A DNA stretch of 64,000 nt, from NCBI GenBank assembly GCA_949361645.1, contig OX442420.1, positions 3,703,882 through 3,767,881 of the forward strand, in the 5' to 3' direction. This document shows, piece after piece, positions 58,262-64,000 of the stretch. The position numbers and the translations under genes are program-made. Every line of letters begins with the position of its first letter. Within the stretch, counting starts at the first letter, position 1. The DNA comes from Spongilla lacustris (taxonomy: Eukaryota; Porifera; Demospongiae; Spongillida; Spongillidae). The notes under the pieces are model-generated. The model searched no databases. It had not been told where the DNA came from and saw only the letters and a program-made list of their open reading frames with translations.

Positions 58262-58791
58262 ATGGCTTGGGACCTCCCTCACAGCTGCATCAAAAGCCAA
58301 GGTCGTTTTTCGAGGCATGCTGCTATCAATGTCATCATACATAGATCTCTAGCTGCAATAAATGTACCATCAACACTTGAGCCTATTGGCCTATGCAGAT
58401 CAGATGGCAAGCGACCTGACGGTTGTTCCATTGCCCCATGGAAGTCTGGTCAGTGTCTTGTTTGGGACGTTACTTGTGTGGACACCTTCGCAGCCTCATA
58501 CATTTCTGATGCCACAAGAGAAGCTAGAGCTGTAGCCACAGCTGCTGAAGCCAGGAAGAAGGAGAAATATGCTCTGCTGTCCAAATCTCACCATTTTGTA
58601 CCAATTGCAATTGAGACCTCAGGTGCCCTGCTCTCTATTTGCTCACAGATATCAACAGGCATCAGCAGAGCATGACACATGATCACCAGTCCCTCCCATT
58701 CCTTCTCCAGAGAGTGTCCATTGCACTACAGCACGGCAATGCTGCATTTATATTGGGCACAAGTAGTGTGTAATTTATATAGTGTAACTCT
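58262..58791 (+). pseudogene. second, different retroelement C-terminal tail with a frameshift
   Basis: VPSTLEPIGLCRSDGKRPDG, PWKSGQCLVWDVTCVDTFAA and HHFVPIAIETSGA are hallmarks of the C-terminal domain after the RT in these elements. The frame stops at about 58675, and the expected end (LLQRVSIALQHGNAAFILGT) continues in another frame to 58791. The frames show a dead copy. Confidence 0.75.
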
Positions 58792-58999
58792 GTGTATCCA
58801 GTACCATTTATATATTGTTTCAAATTAAGAAAAAAAAAGAATTAAATTGTTATCAATAAATACAAATAATATAAAGTGCATTATAACACCTTTGAGGCAA
58901 TGTCAGTTGAAGCAGCTGTGCAGTCGCCTGGACACCAGAAAGATGTATCCAACAGACTTGAAGACCATCACTGAATTCAGACTGCTCTTCCAATCTTTA

Positions 59000-59130
59000 T
59001 AGCTCTGCCAGACAGAGCACGCCTCCTATTTGCTCCTTCTCTCCATGCTTCTGCATGGCTCCAAGCTGGTTGTTCTGGTCATTGTGCTTTAACCTTTGCA
59101 CAAGCACAGATGTGTTCTCCCACTACTACA
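59000..59130 (+). pseudogene. short retroelement fragment out of order
   Basis: ALPDRARLLFAPSLHASAWL resembles a segment that normally precedes the tails seen at 57811 and 58262, yet lies downstream of them. This suggests rearrangement of old insertions. Confidence 0.45.
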
Positions 59131-59599
59131 GATAATGCGATATATCTCTAGAAAAAAGAAAGAAACATCTGGCCTGGCTCTCCACCTTTCCTGACAGGAC
59201 TTTCTTTTGTTAACACTGGGGTAGCTATAAGAGACTCTACGGTAACAACATCAGAAATAGCAACTTGTTTGTTGAACTGAGATACAGCATTAACAAGGTG
59301 TTGATTACCAAAACTTACAGAAACCTGCATGTAGGCTTTTCTTGACATGGCCACAAGCACTGCTGCTCAGGGGAAGGTTTGTTTTCATTTAAATATGTGT
59401 TTTCATTCAAATATGTGTGTCTGCCAGTTCTGAGCTGTTCTTGGTCAATGTTATTAGGTGGAGATGGAGAAGAGGAATAGGAACACCATCCTACCAGGAT
59501 GAGGAGTGGACCACTCTGGAAGGGTGGGTGTATGTGTACGTTTGTGTGTGCTATGTCCCACGGATATGTTGCCAAGTTATCTATACAGGTGTGATGTTG

Positions 59600-59790
59600 T
59601 GCTTGCTATCCCCTCCTTTGCTCGTCCTCTTCCCTCTTGTCTCATCCTCTCATCTCCCTTTATTTCTCCATTCCTCTCCTCCCACCTGTCTCTTCTCCTT
59701 CCCCTCCTCTCCCCCTTCACTTATCCCTTCCCTTCCTCCCTTAACCTCTCCCCCTTTTCTCCCTTCCTATCCTCCCTTCCCCTCTCCCCA
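59600..59790. repeat. CT-rich low-complexity tract
   Basis: A pyrimidine-rich run (CCTCCCTT/CTCTCC type) about 190 bp long. The Ser/Pro/Leu-rich ORFs across it are compositional artefacts. Confidence 0.8.
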
Positions 59791-60072
59791 GCAAAAAATT
59801 CTTACTCAGATCTTACAAGATCTTATAGGATAGCAATAAGATTTAGATAGTGTGTAAGGATTTATGTAAGAAAACTACCGCTTATACTTAGATATGGATA
59901 AAGTTCAATAGTATACTTTTAAATATTAAATTTGACACAAATAGGTGCACTGATCTTGACTTTTATAAGCACGTTTATTTATACAAGCAGCTGGTAATGG
60001 ATGTACAAGAAATGTCAATGAATGCACATAACATGAATATGGTTTACATCCAGTTTATTTCCAATGCAATTA

Positions 60073-62522
60073 TCAATGGTGTTCATATTCATTAGGCTGC
60101 AGAATAATGTAATCCATTGGAAAATACTTGATGGCAATATGCACACATACTCTTATAATATTACACACTGGAACAGCAATAGTTCTCTTTGTCAGAGACA
60201 TCTTTACTTTGTGTATAAAATTCTGAATATGTCTATGTGCACATGGAAAATTATCTTCACAATCCAGTATGCTCTCGTGTGTTTTCTCCAGAACATCACC
60301 AATGGCATACCAATTTTTATTTATGGTGCATAAACGACGAACAGATATGAATATAAGCTCAAAATTATCTGAGTTTTCAGAATATCTTACTTCACACACT
60401 GAAGTATTTCTTTTCCTTTTTTCATTTCTGATATGTAAAACTTGAAGTGGGAGCTTTAATCTATTTATGGTTGCAACAATTTCAGATGATACAATATTTA
60501 TGCTTAGAAGAGCCCTTCTTTCATCTTCATCCAAATGTACATACTTAACCTTCATGAACTCAGGAGAATTGGGCTGAGAGCATGTTGTGTCATATTTAAA
60601 TGTGTACATCTGTAAACGGTCACTGGTATAATTCTTTGCATTATTGGTGATCTGGTAAAGTTTTTGCTGGATTAGAAGCGAACGGCAGATTTGAGGTAGC
60701 ACATTGCCAGTACCATGACACTGCCTTAGCAAAAATCCATTTAGATTTTCATAACCAAATGTTGAGTAGCACCATAAAGGGCCCCAATCCTTTACACACT
60801 GGTAAATATGAATGATGCTATGCAAATTAGCTGTACAAACAATACTTGGATACAGCTCAGATGCCTGTTCATAAAATTTCGCTAGATAGTCTGAAGCCAT
60901 TTCAAGGTCATCACTGGATATCGATTTGTTAAGCAAAATGTGCATTGCACAAACCAGAAGACACCAGTGATTCAGATAAATTTGCGGCAGGTAATCCTTC
61001 AAGGCTGGTATAGAATAATACAGTAGCCATGCTCTGAATTCTGCTGCTTTCCAGAAGCTTAAGCATTTTATACTTCTTGGGCATCTTCTAAAAGCATGTG
61101 GTGGCTTCATGCGTAACAACCGTTTGTCAATCTCATTCAGAAATGTTCTAATGTTAAATACATAAGCACTGAACTCTGATCCAAACCAAAACTTCATAAA
61201 CTGCTTTGCTAAACCTTCCAATATTGCTTGCATATAATCTACAGGAATGCATAAAATTATGTCAATTATTTCGGATAAGATTGATATCCCCAAAACACCA
61301 TACACCGGTTCTTCCAACTCTTTTGCCAGTTCTGCCCATGCAATCACATCACTGAATAAACGTGGTTCATGAGAATCGTTAGGTGGATAAATTGTCCTTT
61401 TCATTTCATAAGTTCCCTTGTCTAAGCAGAATGGACACCCATATTTTCCATTGAATTGTGTAAATTTCATTGCCATAGCTTTAGCTATGAGGTCGAATGT
61501 TGCCAATATTAACTTGGCTCTTAGCTTTTTCTTACCAACCTTGGTTTTAATAATTTTTCCAGAGTTTTCTAGTGTCTTGATCTTAGACAGAATAGGCTTC
61601 AGTATCATATTCATGTCAGGCTTGACAGAACCAAGCCACAATCCACTAACCAATAGAAATTGCACATTGTACCTTATTTCAGGTGGAAGGTTGGCAATGC
61701 ACAATTCAATTGGCCAAAGTTGGAGTCCTATTAGAAATATAATTTCAAGTTGTTTAATCCATGCACCGAGGATACTAAATTTGCCATTTAATTACCTGAT
61801 GATTTAAATACTGGGATTCCATCACTGCATAACATAAGTCCAATGTGTTCAGGTACAGATAGAAATTCCCCTGGCTGCATTAAGGCTCTGTACTTGCTGC
61901 CATCGTGAAGTAATTCATACCTTTCTGGACTGCTCTCCAATTGTACAGTGTTTGGTGTGGTACAGGCATTGAAGGGTCACGGAAATACAATTTTCTTCCC
62001 TTTGTGATCTTTGCTAAAACAAAATCGAACTATGAATTGTTGAAGTAATATACTTACACCATGATACATGTATACAAATGTACACATGCATGTTATAGCC
62101 GGAAACCATATGGCGCGTGAAATATGAATTCATTGTGAAGTGAGCAACGAGTCAACGACCACACTTAATTTGTCAAAAAACACTATAGATTTCATATATT
62201 ATAGCGTCACTACATATACAGCGAGCGCCTTTCCATACACATCAGTTGACGCGTGATGAACCACAATTTCATACTATTATTTCAATACCGAATTCTTGTA
62301 AACTTACATACATCAATAAATACGGTGCACTGGACCTATCAGCATGTAGCGTGCGATTAAGATCGAGCTCGTGTTATTATTTTTATTAATGCATCGATTT
62401 ACCTTTGACAGATCGGAATTGTTTTCTGTATCCAGACCTCCACAGCGTGGTTTTGGGAACGGGTGCTTTTCCTCTGAGATACTGCTTCCGTGATACAGAA
62501 CAAGTTTGTAGCGGCTGCTCAT
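60073..62522 (-). CDS. Tnp2 / CACTA(En/Spm)-like transposase, 5' end unresolved
   Basis: The main exon 60073-61727 (551 codons) joins through a 68-bp intron to an exon ending at 61796. Together they read GSKYRALMQPGEFLSVPEHI, LCSDGIPVFKSSG and LWPIELCIANLPPEIRYN, then GLWLGSVKPDMNMILKP, YGCPFCLDKG and IHIYQCVKDWGPLWCYSTFG with YENLNGFL. This is the order of Tnp2-type transposase followed by the DUF4218-like region. The exon's frame is closed by TGA at 61977-61979. A neighbouring frame there reads KLYFRDPSMPVPHQTLYNWR and joins in phase to a first exon 62411-62522 (MSSRYKLVLYHGSSISEEKH). So either a frameshift (about 61915-61940) breaks the gene or two transcripts overlap. No CACTA-type terminal repeats were found. 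Confidence 0.7.
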
Positions 62523-62670
62523 GAGATCCTTCCCTTTCGGCCATTTCTCTCCACTGAATCCTTTTGAAACCGGAATTAGTTCTATTCTATATTTACGTAC
62601 ACTTTCATTAATACTTTACATGTAATTTGCACGTGTTGTTGTATAGCGGCTGACTGTTAATCTGAGCAAG
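62523..62670. promoter_or_regulatory. 148-bp divergent promoter with CACGTG
   Basis: Lies between the minus-strand ATG at 62522 and the plus-strand ATG at 62671. It contains CACGTG at 62630-62635. No other motif is called. Confidence 0.45.
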
Positions 62671-64000
62671 ATGAGCAAACGTCCAAGGAAACCACCAAAG
62701 CGTTTTAAGGATGGTTTCTTTGAACAGGCCAATGTCAATGAGGAGACTAGTAAGCCAGTCTAAATATAATTTTTAATCATAGTTATACAACCAATTGGCA
62801 TGCATATATATATGCGCGCGCGGGATCGAGTGCATGCATGTCGGTGCATCATGACCGGCCGATCAATGTTGCGCATAACATGCACCTATAGCTAGAAGCC
62901 TTTCTTTCATGTGCTGCACGGCTGCACCTCAATTATAGATAGTTCCGGTGACGCGTACGCGTACGTCCGTATAGGCAATTTCAAATGGTGCACGTACGGG
63001 TATAGCTTTAATTTATGCTCCGTGAGTGTTTGAAACAACGATCGGAAGGGAGCCCGGCTTCGATCGATCTACATGCACGTGCAAGCCATTTCTTGACAGC
63101 TATGTCGACACATCGCAACGTTAATTATTAATTGTGACCACACAATTATCAGCGATCTACATGTAATTATTTGGTGTCTACTAAACTTTTCACTGCATGA
63201 GCAATTTCGGCTGCATCTGTATTTTGTATTCTAGTGCATGTGTGTATGCACACCAAAATGATTATAAATATAATGAGCCTTCGCATATATATATATATTT
63301 TTCTTGTTTGAATAATGTATATTCCAAAAAATAAACATTATGGACTTTCTATTTTGGACACTTCATAATACACCATTCCTCTTTGATCAAACATATTTTG
63401 TATTCACCAAATTTGACTTAAGCGATTTTATTACTCCTGCCAAACGTTATGGGGGTTCAGTAAAACCATGTGGGGTATCGGACATTACAATACTGGCACA
63501 AAGCTATAGTGCTAGACTCCAATTGAAAGGATGGTGTAGTATGAAGTCTTGCAAATAGAAAGTTCATTGTATTTACCATACAGAAAATATAGAATCAAAA
63601 GAGAAGATTTTATTTACATATGTGAAGGCTTATTTTTTTTAAAACTGCCTTAATTATAAATATATTGTTTTCATTTCAAAAGAATGGTGTACAGTTCTTT
63701 GTGAGCAAAGCAATCGGCAATTTCTTTGCAAGTCTTGTGACTTAGAAGACAAAGAGTACGGAGCAGTAGCTGTAGCAGACCTGCAAGCAGAGCAGGTATA
63801 TGTATGGAAGACTTCAAAAGGAAAGTCGTATGAAGTTAAATTGCTAAGAGTCTATGGTAAAAAAAAAGTTGCCTAATGATATCATCATATTTCAATTCAA
63901 GACAAAAAGCCCACAAGTGGTGGTGAAGTTAAGGAATGCAGACTGAGGCAGGAGGAGGATTCTTCACCATCAGAGGATGAAGGTTTAACTGCAAGGAAGA
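62671..64000 (+). CDS. unknown protein, N-terminal exons, continues past the window
   Basis: Three exons: 62671-62749, 63683-63856, and 63902 to the edge; phases agree (phase 1 at both introns). It starts MSKRPRKPPKRFKDGFFEQA, a basic leader. Exon 2 has KWCTVLCEQSNRQFLCKSCD, a Cys-rich stretch (C-x3-C...C-x2-C) that could bind zinc, followed by VYVWKTSKGKSYEVKLLRVY. Exon 3 is acidic with SSPSEDEG, then the sequence ends. I recognise no family. Its head-to-head position with the Tnp2-like gene suggests either a two-gene element or chance. Confidence 0.6.

Noticed and set aside
59417..59850. Ser/Pro/Leu-rich ORFs
   Set aside because: Come from a CT-rich low-complexity tract.

Overview
This is a eukaryotic, almost certainly metazoan, genomic window. 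Its genes are intron-rich, with small GT-AG introns often of 50-150 bp. The recognisable families are animal ones: a DAPK-like ANK-ROC-COR-death protein, a double-CABIT/SAM adaptor, cyclin J, SLC18B1-like and NOP2. A sponge (demosponge) is my best guess from compact introns, gene content and mobile-element load; this is inference, not proof. The gene models below were spliced by hand. For most of them exon phases and total length (a multiple of 3) are self-consistent.

Layout. 1-4717 is a 14-bp-period minisatellite. 4.9-17.6 kb holds two head-to-head multi-exon genes that start only 28 bp apart (9563 on minus, 9592 on plus). The minus gene encodes a ParB-like domain and carries one in-frame TGA. 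The plus gene encodes an intact 879-residue protein of the widespread, poorly described DUF7869 type, with a DDE-like spacing of acidic motifs. The last intron of each gene is packed with tandem repeats built on the same perfect palindrome, TTTGAAATTTCAAA. 18.0-19.5 kb is a ~153-bp tandem repeat. 20.0-29.0 kb (minus) is a 20-exon ANK-ROC-COR-death-domain gene. It shares a 144-bp bidirectional promoter with NOP2 (29.2-37.5 kb, plus). An SLC18B1-like MFS transporter (38.3-40.6 kb, plus), a CABIT-CABIT-SAM gene (41.7-44.4 kb, minus) and an intronless U-box-VWA-Hint gene (46.8-49.0 kb, plus) follow. Next come an MRH-like secretory protein (51.7-53.8 kb, minus, 3' end not resolved) and a cyclin J homologue (55.7-56.9 kb, minus). 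After these are dead retroelement tails (57.8-59.1 kb), a Tnp2/CACTA-like transposase gene (60.1-62.5 kb, minus) and a divergent unknown gene running off the right edge.

Mobile and structural DNA is abundant: fold-back elements inside introns and promoters, a small hAT-type MITE with an apparent 8-bp target duplication, a TTAA-bounded inverted-repeat element, a nested element pair at 49.5-50.4 kb, and long TATG/GT microsatellites.

The most unusual part is 4.9-17.6 kb: a divergent ParB-like / DDE-like gene pair in which both terminal introns are filled with the same palindromic satellite. It could be a large two-gene mobile element or a domesticated remnant of one.
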